DNA of 64,000 bases from DASPWV01 sp046726375 (lineage in GTDB: Bacteria > Acidobacteriota > Vicinamibacteria > Vicinamibacterales > UBA2999). The notes under the pieces are model-generated. The model did no database searches and had not been told where the DNA came from. It worked only from the letters and a program-made list of their open reading frames with translations. A program made the position numbers and the translations under genes. Where the stretch lies: assembly GCA_046726375.1 (NCBI GenBank), contig JBKPAJ010000021.1, forward strand, positions 67,857-131,856. The letters are read 5' to 3'. Within the stretch, counting starts at the first letter, position 1, and the number at the start of each line of letters is the position of its first letter. Shown here piece by piece: positions 51,052 to 60,620 of the stretch.

Positions 51052-54033
51052 ATGCGATTGATACATGCAGTTATGGGCATACTCCTTACGGCACCCGCCA
51101 TGCCGGCGTGGGCGCAGACTCCTAACACCGCGGCGATTGTCGTCCTCGTCGTCGACCAGACCGGCGGTGTCGTGAGAGACGCGAACGTCAGCCTGATAAA
51201 CGCGGCGACCGGGGCAACCCGTGACGTGATGTCCGGCGACGACGGGTCCGCGGCTGTTGCGGCGTTGCCGCTTACCGGCACGTACGCGATCAAAGTGACG
51301 AAAGCCGGTTTCACGGCCGAGGACGTCGCCGGCCTTACGCTTCGCGCCGGCGAAACCGCCACCGTCAGGGTGAGGCTCGTCGCCAGCGGCGGCACAACAG
51401 AGGTGATCGTTTACGGCACCGAGCAAGGTGTGCGTGCCGACGCGCAGATTGGGCGCCGGATGGACAGCCCTCTTATCGATGAGACACCGATTCTCGGTCG
51501 CAAAGTTGGCAACCTGCCGCTGTTCAACTCAGCTTTTCGCCAGGGAAAAGGCACGGGCGACCTCTTTGTCACCACGCCCTACTTCATCACGGGCGCAGGC
51601 AGCCGCCGCACCACGACGTTCATGCTGGACGGTGCGAGCAACGACGAAAGCTGGGGACGCCAAACTATGCTCGCGACAGTGCCGATCGGCGCGGTGCAGG
51701 AAATCGCCGTGCTGTCGAACGCGTTTTCAGCGGAATTCGGCTGGACCGCTGGACCCGCGCTGAACATCGTGACCAAATCCGGCACGAACGTGCTGCACGG
51801 CGAAGCGTTGTACATGGTGCGTCCCGGCAGTACGCAAGCGGAGACGTTCTCGACCACGGGCTTCTGCCCGCCGTCGCTAGCGAGCTGCACGATGCCCAGC
51901 ACACTCCAGGCGATCAACCCCGCGGACGTCCCCGACGAGCTCGATCAGGTTTCCGGATCGATCGGCGGCTCGATCGTGAAGGACAAGACGTTCTTCTTTG
52001 GCACCAGCGACTACACGTGGCAGGACCGCACGACGTTTCTCTCGAATACGCTTCCGCAGTTTGTGTTGCCGCCGGACGGCAGTCTCGCCTATGTGGGTCA
52101 TTATCGACAGGCGCTTGTCGACGCGAGGGTTGACCACAAACTCACGCCTGGGCAGTCGTTGATGTGGCGATTCAACGTCGATCGGATGTACGACACGAAT
52201 CCGAACGACGCCGTCGTGGGTACCAACGCGCCAACGGTCGCGCGCAGGTATACGCGGCGATCCTGGACGACTCAGCTCAATCACACCGCCGTTCTCACCC
52301 CGAATCTCTTGAGCGAAGCGCGATTGACCTACTTGCATGGCGATCCGGTCACTCTTTGGGAAGCGCAGTCGCTTTCGACCACGTACACGCGCGCTGGGTC
52401 AATGCCGTTCACGATCGGCGAATCGCGCTCGGCCGATCTCTTCAGCCGCCAGGTGCAGTTGGCCGACACGCTGTCGTGGTCACGCGGCAAGCACAATCTG
52501 CGGTTCGGCGGCAGCCTTATTCGTCACAGCACGGGTGGCTTTGGCAGCGAGCCCGGACAGGCGGTGCTCGGCACGTTTACGTTCCTCAGCACGACTACGG
52601 CGCCGTTTGAACAGTTGACGCTCGCCGACGTGCAGCAGTACACGCAGCCGATTAGCTATGGCATCACCAGCTACGAGCTGAAACAGTGGATGTCGGTGGC
52701 GTTCGTACAGGACAACATTCGCGTGAGCGACGATCTTATGGTTGACGCCGGCCTTCGCTACGACCGCCAGACGCTGACCGATGCAACGAAGAACTTTGCG
52801 CCGCGCGTGGGGGTCGGGTGGCACCCGAATGGCGATTGGCGTCTGGCGATTCGCGGCGGCTACGCAATGTACTACACGCAGATTCGCGCCAACGCGCTCG
52901 CGAGCGCGCTCACTGGCGGCCTCGACGGTCTCGTGACACACACGGCAACGCCCGGACAGTTCGGGTTTCCAACCTGTTTGACTGGGCCGTGCCTGCCGTT
53001 GAATTTCGATCCGCGTACACTGCCGCTGTCACAACAGCCGGCCCGCAACATCACCGTGCGTGCGGGCGAGCGGGATTTTTACCGGTCACAATTCGCAACC
53101 TATGGGTTGAACTTCGATCTGCTCGCGAACTATCCCGACGAGTTTGTGAATCCGCGCAGTCAGGTGAGTTCGATCGGCGCCGAGCGCGAAGTCATGAAGG
53201 GCCTGTTCGCTGCCGCCGATTACGTGCATCACCACTGGACCAACCTCGATCGCACCGTGGACTTGAACGCACCGACGCCGTTCGATCGCAGCGCTGTCGG
53301 CCAGGTGAGAAGCGTGGCCGCGGCCAACGCGACACGTCCGATCGTGCCGGTGAACGGCGGCGTCCGCACCGTCAACGTGTTGATGAACCTCGGCGTCGCC
53401 GATTACGACGCGCTGCAAACCCAGATCACGTATCGTGGCCACCCGAAGGTGTACGCGGCTCTCAGTTACACGCTGGCAAAAGCCACCAACACCACCGAGC
53501 CGGACGGCAACGGTATCGCGCCCAACGACGGGAACATCGCGCGCCTCGGTGAAGAAGAGCGCGGACCGAGCGTCGTCGATCAGCGGCATCGCGCTGTCAT
53601 CACCTTCACCTACGATCTGCCCTACCACATCACCGCGGGGACGGTGACACAGCTTGCGTCGGCGCGTCCCTTCAACGCCACCACCGGCATTGATAACAAC
53701 GGCGACGGCGCCAACAACGATCGGCCCGTCGTCAACGGCACGGTGATGAGCAAATCGGCGTTTCGCGGAACGGGCACGCAAGACGTCTCAATCTTCGTCG
53801 AGGAACGCCTGAAGCTGCACGATCGCACCGTGCTGCTCCGCCTCGAGGGTTTCAACCTCTTCAATCACGGCAACATCCTTGGCCGCGCGCAGACGACGTA
53901 CGGCGACACAGCGATTGTGAATCCGACGTTCGGTCAGGTCGTGAGTGTCGGCACGGCAACGACTGCCCTTCCTTCGCTCGCGAACATCGACCCGCCGCGG
54001 ATGCTCCAGGCGCAGGTGCGATTCGTGTTCTGA
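51052..54033 (+). CDS. Oar-like TonB-dependent receptor with carboxypeptidase-regulatory domain
   Basis: 993 residues. Signal peptide MRLIHAVMGILLTAPAMPAW, CarboxypepD_reg domain (about 25-105; VLVVDQTGGVVRDANVSLIN), plug (about 120-260; TTFMLDGASNDESWGRQTML, FGWTAGPALNIVTKSGTNVL), and a large barrel (DTLSWSRGKHNLRFGGSLIR, FVQDNIRVSDDLMVDAGLRY) ending in QVRFVF. No regulatory kinase adjoins it, unlike the receptor at 29748. Ligand unknown. Confidence 0.92.
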   Translation: MRLIHAVMGILLTAPAMPAWAQTPNTAAIVVLVVDQTGGVVRDANVSLINAATGATRDVMSGDDGSAAVAALPLTGTYAIKVTKAGFTAEDVAGLTLRAGETATVRVRLVASGGTTEVIVYGTEQGVRADAQIGRRMDSPLIDETPILGRKVGNLPLFNSAFRQGKGTGDLFVTTPYFITGAGSRRTTTFMLDGASNDESWGRQTMLATVPIGAVQEIAVLSNAFSAEFGWTAGPALNIVTKSGTNVLHGEALYMVRPGSTQAETFSTTGFCPPSLASCTMPSTLQAINPADVPDELDQVSGSIGGSIVKDKTFFFGTSDYTWQDRTTFLSNTLPQFVLPPDGSLAYVGHYRQALVDARVDHKLTPGQSLMWRFNVDRMYDTNPNDAVVGTNAPTVARRYTRRSWTTQLNHTAVLTPNLLSEARLTYLHGDPVTLWEAQSLSTTYTRAGSMPFTIGESRSADLFSRQVQLADTLSWSRGKHNLRFGGSLIRHSTGGFGSEPGQAVLGTFTFLSTTTAPFEQLTLADVQQYTQPISYGITSYELKQWMSVAFVQDNIRVSDDLMVDAGLRYDRQTLTDATKNFAPRVGVGWHPNGDWRLAIRGGYAMYYTQIRANALASALTGGLDGLVTHTATPGQFGFPTCLTGPCLPLNFDPRTLPLSQQPARNITVRAGERDFYRSQFATYGLNFDLLANYPDEFVNPRSQVSSIGAEREVMKGLFAAADYVHHHWTNLDRTVDLNAPTPFDRSAVGQVRSVAAANATRPIVPVNGGVRTVNVLMNLGVADYDALQTQITYRGHPKVYAALSYTLAKATNTTEPDGNGIAPNDGNIARLGEEERGPSVVDQRHRAVITFTYDLPYHITAGTVTQLASARPFNATTGIDNNGDGANNDRPVVNGTVMSKSAFRGTGTQDVSIFVEERLKLHDRTVLLRLEGFNLFNHGNILGRAQTTYGDTAIVNPTFGQVVSVGTATTALPSLANIDPPRMLQAQVRFVF

Positions 54034-54122
54034 GCAGCGTTAGCGTCAGGGCTCGTTGGCGTCACCGTCCAGATGCAGCGGCTCGTAGAACACACCGTGC
54101 GGCCGTGTCATGCCCGTCGTGA

Positions 54123-54263
54123 CCCACGACGGGGCAGCGCTTTCTCGTGAACATCAGCGACGAGGACGAGAACGCTGAGCCGATCACGGTTATCTTGAAC
54201 TGGGCAGCCCGGAACCGAACCGGCCGCACGCGCACATTCAACCAGTACAATGCATGGTCATGA
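54123..54263 (+). pseudogene. C-terminal remnant of a PD40/TolB-like or kinase-PD40 gene
   Basis: 47 codons read TGQRFLVNISDEDENAEPIT and VILNWAARN before TGA at 54261-54263. This tail (RFLVN....PITVILNW) is the usual end of large acidobacterial WD40-like/PD40 proteins. A stop lies immediately upstream in frame and nothing else of the gene is present. The tail overlaps the L,D-transpeptidase start. Confidence 0.5.
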
Positions 54264-56005
54264 TCGCGAGCTTCATCGTGCCGATCGTGGTCATCCTGCT
54301 GGCGAGCATCGGCTGCCGCGCAGCGGAGTCGCGTGAACCGCGGCCATCCGTCGCGGCCCAGACCGCACCAGCCTCTGCACCAAAGTCACCACCGACGAGT
54401 CCTGTTCTCGATCCTGACGTCGCGACGGCGGTCAATCACGTTCTCTCCTCCGCTGAGCATCCTGAGCTTCGATGGGGCAAGATCCCCGACGTCGCGGCTG
54501 CTCTGAAATCGTTGTACGACGCGGAACCCGATCGGCTGTTCTGGTTCGACGGGACCACTCCGGTTCCGAAATTGACGGCCACTCTCGACGCGCTCGCAAA
54601 GGCAGGCGACCACGGCCTCGATCCAGCGGATTACGACGCAGCGCTGCTCAGCGAGCAATGGGCGACCTTCAAGACGGGCACCATCGCAGCGGCGGATCGC
54701 GCGTTGTTCGATCTCGCAGTGAGCGTCGCTGTGGCGCGAATCGTCAAAGCCGTTCAAGTGGGACGGGTCGATCCCGCGACGATGTACTGGGGCTACGACG
54801 TTTCGACCACGCGTGTCGATGTCGCGAAGCTCCTGCCGGCGGCGCGCGATGGCGACGGGCTGGCCGCCACGCTCGACAAGATCTCGCCACCGGTCACCCA
54901 CTAGGCTCGCGCGCGGCGCACGCTGGCCATCTACAAGGCGCGTGCGCGCGCGGGCGAACCGGAGGTCGTGCCCGATCTGCCGAAAGGGCAGACGAAAGTA
55001 GAAGCGGGGAAGAGCTGGGTCGGCATCCCGCAGGTGGCGGCGCGACTGCGTGTGTTCGGCGATCTCGGGGAGGCCGCCCCGGTGGAAGGCACTGTCTACG
55101 CGCCGATACTTGTGAGCGCGGTCAAGCGCTTTCAGGAGCGGCACGGCCTTGCCAATGACGGCGTGATCGGGGCCGGCACGATCAAGGCGCTCAACGTCTC
55201 GCTTGCCGCGCGGGTGCGCCAGATCGAACTGGCGATGGAGCGCATGCGGTGGCTTCCGGCTCTCAGCAACCGTCCGAATGTGTTCGTCAACGTGGCGCTG
55301 TATCGCCTGTGGGCAACCGATCCCACGACGGGCGAGGAGCCGCTGCGGATGAACGTGGTGGTCGGCCAGTCGCTCAACCATCAAACGCCGATCTTCGTCG
55401 AGAAGATGGAGTACGTGATCTTCCGGCCGTTTTGGAATCCGCCGCCGCGCATCACGGTGAACGAGATCGTGCCGAAGGCGCGCCGTGATCCGTCATATCT
55501 GGCGCGCGAGGATATGGAGATCGTCGCCAGCGCCGCCGATAACGCGCCGGCGTTCGAGCCCACGCCCGAGAATCTCTCGCAGGTCGTTGCTGGAAGGCTG
55601 CATCTACGTCAGAAGCCCGGTCCGCGCAACTCCCTCGGCCTGGCCAAGTTCATCTTTCCCAACGACGAGGACGTCTACATGCACGGCACGCCGGCGCAGC
55701 AGCTCTTTTCGCGGGTGCGCCGCGATTTCAGTCACGGTTGCATCCGTGTCGAAGATCCGGCGCGGTTTGCCGCCTGGGTGCTGCGCGACCAGCCGGCATG
55801 GACGCCCGAGAAGATCGAGGCGGCGATGCAGGGCGAGAAGCCCACGCAGGCGAACCTGAAGCAGCCGCTCACGGTGGTGATCTTCTACGACACCGTGCAC
55901 GTCAACTCAGAAGCGGTGGTGTTCTTCGTGGAAGACATCTACGGCCACGATCGCGCCCTCGACGCGGTGCTGTCGCGAGGGTATCCCTATCCCGTCAAGG
56001 GGTAA
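54254..56005 (+). pseudogene. YcbB-like murein L,D-transpeptidase interrupted by an in-frame TAG
   Basis: One reading frame of 583 codons plus stop broken only by TAG at 54902-54904 (codon 217). Before it: lipoprotein signal (LLASIGC), scaffold helices (EPDRLFWFDGTTPVPKLTAT, AKAGDHGLDPADYDAALLSE). After it: peptidoglycan-binding domain (VSAVKRFQERHGLANDGVIG), YkuD catalytic domain with HGTPAQQLFSRVRRDFSHGC (catalytic Cys in SHGCIR). The position is usually Tyr in this family ('H..Y..L'), one base from TAG. The downstream part restarts at a GTG/ATG only weakly (54968). YcbB enzymes make 3-3 crosslinks. Confidence 0.8.
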
Positions 56006-56300
56006 CGACGATCGGTCGCGCACAGCCCGCCGACGTAGCCGCGGACCTTCAGCTCCGCCATGCCGCGACGCAGACAAGCGATCGAATCCAGCAAACCGAA
56101 AAAGCGTACCTCGACCGCGTGAGAACGTATCTTCACAAGAAGAAGAGCGACTGAAGTCGGTGATGCCGGCACCTGTGTCTGGCGAACGCTTCAGCTGCAT
56201 CGATATCGACAAAGAATCGAACGTCCTCCGCACGTTGCACACCGCCTTCGTACAGACGTAGTGTACGAACACCGGCGCGCGGTGGGACAGGAGGTTGACC
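56006..56300. other. Intergenic stretch with fragmentary coding character
   Basis: 295 bp. A plus-strand frame continuing past the transpeptidase end reads DRIQQTEKAYLDRVRTYLHK and stops at 56154, without a start codon. A minus-strand frame has TLRLYEGGVQRAEDVRFFVD. Either may be a remnant; neither is supported as a gene. Confidence 0.3.
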
Positions 56301-56465
56301 ATGCCAGTCTACGAGTTCGCTTGTCGCGATTGTCAGAAGACATTCGAGGTGGTCCGACCAATCTCGCAATCGTCGTCGGCCACCGTCACGTGCACTCACT
56401 GCGGGAGCACCAAAGTCGAGCGGATCTGGAGCACGGTGTACGCGATCACAGCGAAAAAAAGCTGA
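56301..56465 (+). CDS. FmdB-type zinc-ribbon protein
   Basis: 54 residues, too short for standard gene-length filters. MPVYEFACRDCQKTFEVV with the first CxxC, then TCTHCGSTKVERIWS with the second CxxC: the FmdB/putative regulatory protein zinc ribbon. AGGAGG lies 7 nt before the ATG. Small zinc ribbons of this type may regulate transcription or bind protein partners; the role is unknown. The next gene follows after 9 bp. Confidence 0.9.
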   Translation: MPVYEFACRDCQKTFEVVRPISQSSSATVTCTHCGSTKVERIWSTVYAITAKKS

Positions 56466-56474
56466 AGCTAACCG

Positions 56475-56747
56475 ATGACGGGAACCCCGCTGCGCGTTGA
56501 CGTGGAGTGCTATGCGGGGCACCGGGGCGAGGAAACGCCGCGGCGCTTCGGACTCGCCGGTGCCAGGATCGAGATCGCTGAAGTTGTCGACCGCTGGCTC
56601 GCTCCCGATCACCGCTACTTCAAGGTACGGGACGGCCAAGGCGACCTTTACATCCTGCGCAACGACGTCGCTTCCGAAACATGGGAGCTGACTTTCTTCC
56701 GACGGCGCGGGGATGGCGTGGAGCCGTGTTCAGCGGCCGCCGATTGA
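56475..56747 (+). CDS. Hypothetical cytoplasmic protein (DUF6504-like)
   Basis: 90 residues, no signal or membrane helix. VECYAGHRGEETPRRFGLAG, IAEVVDRWLAPDHRYFKVRD and GDLYILRNDVASETWELTFF form a small beta-rich domain seen in many genomes as an uncharacterised protein. Directly after the FmdB gene, so probably cotranscribed. Function not known. Confidence 0.7.
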   Translation: MTGTPLRVDVECYAGHRGEETPRRFGLAGARIEIAEVVDRWLAPDHRYFKVRDGQGDLYILRNDVASETWELTFFRRRGDGVEPCSAAAD

Positions 56748-56804
56748 GATCGTGCGGTCGCCGAGGATCGCACAGCCGCAATGCGGTGCAGCAGCGGATG
56801 CCGA

Positions 56805-59075
56805 TCACAACTGAACGTCAACCGGCTTTCCATCAAACACAAGCTGGCGAGACGTCTTCTCTCCCGCCAGGCGCACCTCGATCGCCCGTTTCTGCGGCGG
56901 CAGAAATCGAGAGCCCGGCGCCAGGCGGAGCGTGTAACGCCGACTCGCGTCGCTCCACGTCATCGCGAGCCGCATCCACTCGCCCTTGCGATAGTCGAAC
57001 GTCTTTCCATCGTCTTCGTACAGATCGAAAGCGCCGTCGGCACCTGGGTAAATCGTAACGGTCAGCGGACCATCCACGGGCTCGTCCACATACTGCTTGA
57101 CGGGTCCAAAGGGCAGAATCGCCCCCGCGCGCACGTGCAAGGGCATGGTTGCGAGATCGACGCGCCGATCGATCTCGCGGCCGCCATCCACTCGCTGCTC
57201 GGTCCAGAAATCAAACCACGCGCCGCGCGGCAGGTAGAGGCGCCGGCTCGTTGCACCCTTCTCCACGACGGGCGACACGAGGATGTCGCGTCCCCACAAG
57301 AATTGATCGCCGCGTGCGGCTGCGTGCGAGTCGTCAGGATAATGCAGCCACAACGCGCGCATCAGCGGCAGGCCGGTCTGGGTGCACTCCCGCGCCGCTG
57401 TGTAGGTGTAGGCCAGCATTCGATACCGCAGTTCGAGGTACTTCTTCACGATTGGCTCGACGTAAGGATTGTTCAACTCTCGTGGATCGGGATCGGCCGC
57501 GCCGCCCGTGTAGCTGCGAATTTCCGACGGTCCGAGCTTGCCCGTGTTCCATCCCCACGGCAGCCGCAAGTGCCAGTTGCGGCCGTGCGAGCGGAACAAG
57601 GGACAGAAGGTGCCAAACTGAAACCACCGCACGTGCAGCTCGCCCGTGTACTCGGCTGTCGGCACGAAGCCGCCGATATCAGTGCCCCAGAACGGAATGC
57701 CTGAGAGTGCGGTGTTGACCGCAACGGGCACGTGCGTCTTCAACGTCTCCCACGTCGTGTAGACGTCACCCGACCAGAGAAACGCGCCGTAGCGTTGCAT
57801 TCCGGCGTAGCCGTTGCGGTGAAGCGCAAACGGCCGTTCGTTCGGCCGATACCGCTGCGGGCCCTCCCAATACATGCGAATGCGCGCGAGTCGTGATGCG
57901 GCGTCCAAGCCGTCGCCTTGATCGGGCCACATGCCGTCGACACCGAGATCGTAAAGCGGCTTGTGATACGGCCAGTAGCAGGGCACGGCGCGATCATCGG
58001 GCCAGCGATCGTCCGCCGTACGGCCGCTCGGCACCGCCTTGTCGGGCGTGCATGGTTCGTTCACGGCGCCGCTCATTCGCCGACCTTCGATGACGACGTG
58101 CAAGACGACTTTGTAATGCTGCGCGTGGAGCTCGTCGATCGTGCGCTTGGGGACCGGGAAGTTCTCCGTCTTCCACGCGAATTCACCGTTGCGTGTGTTC
58201 CAGCCCGAGGGAGTGAATTCGGTTCCGAGATAGATCAGCGCATCGCATGGCAGCTTTTTTTCCCGGAACGTGTGAGCCACCCACATCACTTCCTCAGGAC
58301 CTGCGAGCGTGCGATGTGATTGCATGTAGCCGAAAGCCCACAATGGAGGCAGTTCCGCGAACCCAGTGATGCGCGCGTATTCGCCCATGATGGTCTTCGG
58401 TTCGTGCGATGCGACGACAAAGACATCAAGGGGAAGCGCGGCATCGCTCGGCGTGAGCGTTCCTTGCGGACCCGTCAGATCGAACGCGCCGAGCGGCTGA
58501 TGAACATACATGCCCCAACCATCGGTGCTGACCAGCCACTGGATCGGGACGCGCCCTCCATGTGTGCGCAGCTGGTAGCCGCCTTGGCCATTGCGGTTCG
58601 TGTATGTCGATCCCTTCCGATCGAACTGCGGACCCCCTTCGCCGAAGCCGAAGAGCGGCCCTTTGCCGAGCGTGAACGTCATCTTCGGCGCTGCAGCATC
58701 CAGCACTAGGCGTTGGATCGCTTCGCCCTTCACGGTATCGACGTGCAGTGTTGGCGGGCCGTCGGTGAACCGCACGATCAAGTTTCCTGCCTGGACCGGT
58801 GCAAAGGCAGAGCGCTGACGCCCAATCGCACGCCCCTCTGCCGCCGCAACTAACGCGCCATCGTCAGACGGGGTCTGCCCGCTCCCCCCGTCAATTGGCA
58901 CCACGATGATCCGCACGGTGTCGCGGCTCACGGACGCGATCGCGATCTCGACGCGCTTTCCGGCGAAGATGATCGGCGAAGCCTGGCCGCGAAGGATCGT
59001 TGGTGCGAGGACGACGCCCGCACCCGCCGTTGCGAGCTGTTTCAGCGCGATCCGACGCCGGATCGGTGTGGACAT
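56805..59075 (-). CDS. Exported glycoside hydrolase family 31
   Basis: 756 residues. Start MSTPIRRRIALKQLATAGAG has RRR before a hydrophobic core, so possible Tat export. The N-terminal beta-sandwich contains FGFGEGGPQFDRKGSTYTNR (the 'Y..G' clamp), and the TIM barrel has LPPLWAFGYMQSHRTL, the nucleophile Asp in DLGVDGMWPDQGDG and SGIPFWGTDIGGF, followed by FCPLFRSHGR. The C-terminal sheets end in LAGEKTSRQLVFDGK. GH31 enzymes are alpha-glucosidases, alpha-xylosidases or alpha-lyases; the exact substrate is not clear. It is transcribed toward 56748 with no partner gene. Confidence 0.9.
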   Translation of the reverse strand: MSTPIRRRIALKQLATAGAGVVLAPTILRGQASPIIFAGKRVEIAIASVSRDTVRIIVVPIDGGSGQTPSDDGALVAAAEGRAIGRQRSAFAPVQAGNLIVRFTDGPPTLHVDTVKGEAIQRLVLDAAAPKMTFTLGKGPLFGFGEGGPQFDRKGSTYTNRNGQGGYQLRTHGGRVPIQWLVSTDGWGMYVHQPLGAFDLTGPQGTLTPSDAALPLDVFVVASHEPKTIMGEYARITGFAELPPLWAFGYMQSHRTLAGPEEVMWVAHTFREKKLPCDALIYLGTEFTPSGWNTRNGEFAWKTENFPVPKRTIDELHAQHYKVVLHVVIEGRRMSGAVNEPCTPDKAVPSGRTADDRWPDDRAVPCYWPYHKPLYDLGVDGMWPDQGDGLDAASRLARIRMYWEGPQRYRPNERPFALHRNGYAGMQRYGAFLWSGDVYTTWETLKTHVPVAVNTALSGIPFWGTDIGGFVPTAEYTGELHVRWFQFGTFCPLFRSHGRNWHLRLPWGWNTGKLGPSEIRSYTGGAADPDPRELNNPYVEPIVKKYLELRYRMLAYTYTAARECTQTGLPLMRALWLHYPDDSHAAARGDQFLWGRDILVSPVVEKGATSRRLYLPRGAWFDFWTEQRVDGGREIDRRVDLATMPLHVRAGAILPFGPVKQYVDEPVDGPLTVTIYPGADGAFDLYEDDGKTFDYRKGEWMRLAMTWSDASRRYTLRLAPGSRFLPPQKRAIEVRLAGEKTSRQLVFDGKPVDVQL

Positions 59076-59135
59076 GCGCGCATCCTAGCGTTCGCTCCAA
59101 CCGCATTACAATGCCCCACACGAAAGGAGATCCCG

Positions 59136-59492
59136 ATGGCGAAGAAAGGTTCTGAACGCGGCCGGGCTGCAAAAAAGGCGAAGCCGTCGCGAGCGCGCAC
59201 TTCGGTGAAAAAGAGCGCTGGAGTGAAAAAGACCGCTGGAAAGGTGACCACGCCTTCCGCCGTCGCGGAGCAGGCGAGCCGCATCGTCAAGGAGGCTGCC
59301 GCCAAGCAGCGCATCGTCGTTTCGCTGACCGAGGAGCAGTTCGAAGAGCTGGCCCGAAACCTCAGGCCTGAGGGCAATGGCACATTCGATCCGCGGAAGC
59401 CGTTCCAGATCGAGTTCGAAGCCGGCACACGGGTGAAGTCGCGGTTGCCGGTCGCGAGCTGCGCGTTCTGGAGCGACAGCTGCTGCGTCTGA
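59136..59492 (+). CDS. Precursor-like protein with Cys-rich C-terminal tail
   Basis: 118 residues. The first 45 are Lys/Arg/Ala-rich (histone-like tail), residues 45-75 are a helical, mildly acidic region (VAEQASRIVKEAAAKQRIVV, SLTEEQFEELARNL), and the end is SRLPVASCAFWSDSCCV: three Cys, three Ser, one Asp and aromatic residues in the last 12 or so positions. This leader-core layout is that of a ribosomally made, post-translationally modified peptide (RiPP) precursor. The neighbouring SagB-type gene starts 6 nt later in the same frame. AGGAG lies before the ATG. No homologous family is known to me; role as precursor is inference. Confidence 0.6.
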   Translation: MAKKGSERGRAAKKAKPSRARTSVKKSAGVKKTAGKVTTPSAVAEQASRIVKEAAAKQRIVVSLTEEQFEELARNLRPEGNGTFDPRKPFQIEFEAGTRVKSRLPVASCAFWSDSCCV

Positions 59493-59498
59493 ACCTTC

Positions 59499-60620
59499 AT
59501 GTCTCCCCGGCCGGGTCGTGTTCGCCGCGCGAGCTGTCTCGTCGCATTCTGGGAACACGACGCGCTCGTCGTTGTCAATTACCTCACCGGCCGAGAGACG
59601 GTTCTGCCGACGCCTTTGGCCACGGTCTTGAGTCGTCTCGATGGCTATATTGCCTTTGACGCGCTCACTCGCCAACTCGCCGCGCTTCCGCGCGCGAGGT
59701 CGCTGCTCCGGAGACTGATCACTCAGGATCTGCTCCTCACCGAGAATTCGCCGATCGACGTTCGTGACCGGCTGTTAGCTGCCGCGTGGGAATGGGGACC
59801 GAGCGCGCGCTTTTTTCACTTCGCGACGCAACGCGTTCCTTACGAGTCGGATCCCGTTGAGGGACGTGGGCGTCTCGCAGAGCATGCCCGGCGAGTGCCG
59901 CCGCCCTCTCCTTACAAGGAATTCAACGCCGCCATTCCTCTGCCGGGCAGCTTCGCGGAGCAGGACGGTGACTTCTGGGACGTGCTGCGGCGGCGCAGGA
60001 CATTGCGTCGATTTCAGCGAGCGCCAATCAGCCACGAAATGCTCGGGCAAGTGCTGCTCTGGACGTGGGGCGAAACACGGCGCATCGACAATCCCGACGT
60101 CGGATCGTACTTGCTGAAGACGTCGCCCTCGGGCGGGGCGCGCCATCCAATCGAAGTGTACCCGTTCGTCCGCAGAGTAACTGGCGTCAAACCCGGCATC
60201 TATCACTATTCAGTGAAGGAGCATGCGCTCGAGTATCTGCGTCCGCCGCTCTCAGCGAGTCAGCTTGTGAAGCTGCTTGCGAATCAACCGTGGGTCCGTG
60301 ACGCCGCCGTCGTATTCTTCATGACCGCGGTTGTCGAGCGGAGCATGTGGAAGTACAAACACGAACACGCGTATCGCGTGTTGCTGCTCGATGCCGGTCA
60401 CCTCGGTCAAACGTTTCATCTCGTCTGCACGAAACTTGGACTCGCCCCGTTCACGTCGTCGGCCAAGCAAGACGACGAGATCGAGCGTGTGCTTGGCATC
60501 GACGGCGTCAAGGAGATCTCCCTGTACGCCGCCGCTACCGGCATTCCAGCTTTCAGCGATCAGCTCTCAGCACAAAAAAGCCGAAAGCCCAAAGCGCGAA
60601 AGCCGAAAGACGAAAGCTGA
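59499..60620 (+). CDS. SagB/ThcOx-type oxidoreductase with N-terminal recognition-like domain
   Basis: 373 residues. The first about 135 are a PqqD/RRE-like winged region (CLVAFWEHDALVVVNYLTGR, TPLATVLSRLDGYIAFDALT, LLRRLITQDLLL). The nitroreductase-fold FMN domain follows: DVLRRRRTLRRFQRAPISHE, LKTSPSGGARHPIEVYPFVR, MWKYKHEHAYRVLLLDAGHLG, and LAPFTSSAKQDDEIERVLGI. SagB enzymes oxidise azolines to azoles in RiPPs; some family members act alone on other substrates. It lies 6 nt after the precursor-like gene. The last 20 residues are Lys/Arg/Ser-rich and encoded in a repeat. Confidence 0.88.
   Translation: MSPRPGRVRRASCLVAFWEHDALVVVNYLTGRETVLPTPLATVLSRLDGYIAFDALTRQLAALPRARSLLRRLITQDLLLTENSPIDVRDRLLAAAWEWGPSARFFHFATQRVPYESDPVEGRGRLAEHARRVPPPSPYKEFNAAIPLPGSFAEQDGDFWDVLRRRRTLRRFQRAPISHEMLGQVLLWTWGETRRIDNPDVGSYLLKTSPSGGARHPIEVYPFVRRVTGVKPGIYHYSVKEHALEYLRPPLSASQLVKLLANQPWVRDAAVVFFMTAVVERSMWKYKHEHAYRVLLLDAGHLGQTFHLVCTKLGLAPFTSSAKQDDEIERVLGIDGVKEISLYAAATGIPAFSDQLSAQKSRKPKARKPKDES

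Noticed and set aside
56805..57704. 307-codon plus-strand frame opposite the GH31 gene
   Set aside because: Antisense shadow; GH31 motifs are on the minus strand.
59490..59492. TGA at the end of the precursor as a selenocysteine codon
   Set aside because: No SECIS-like hairpin is visible and CCV-stop is a sensible end; readthrough is mentioned only as a formal possibility.
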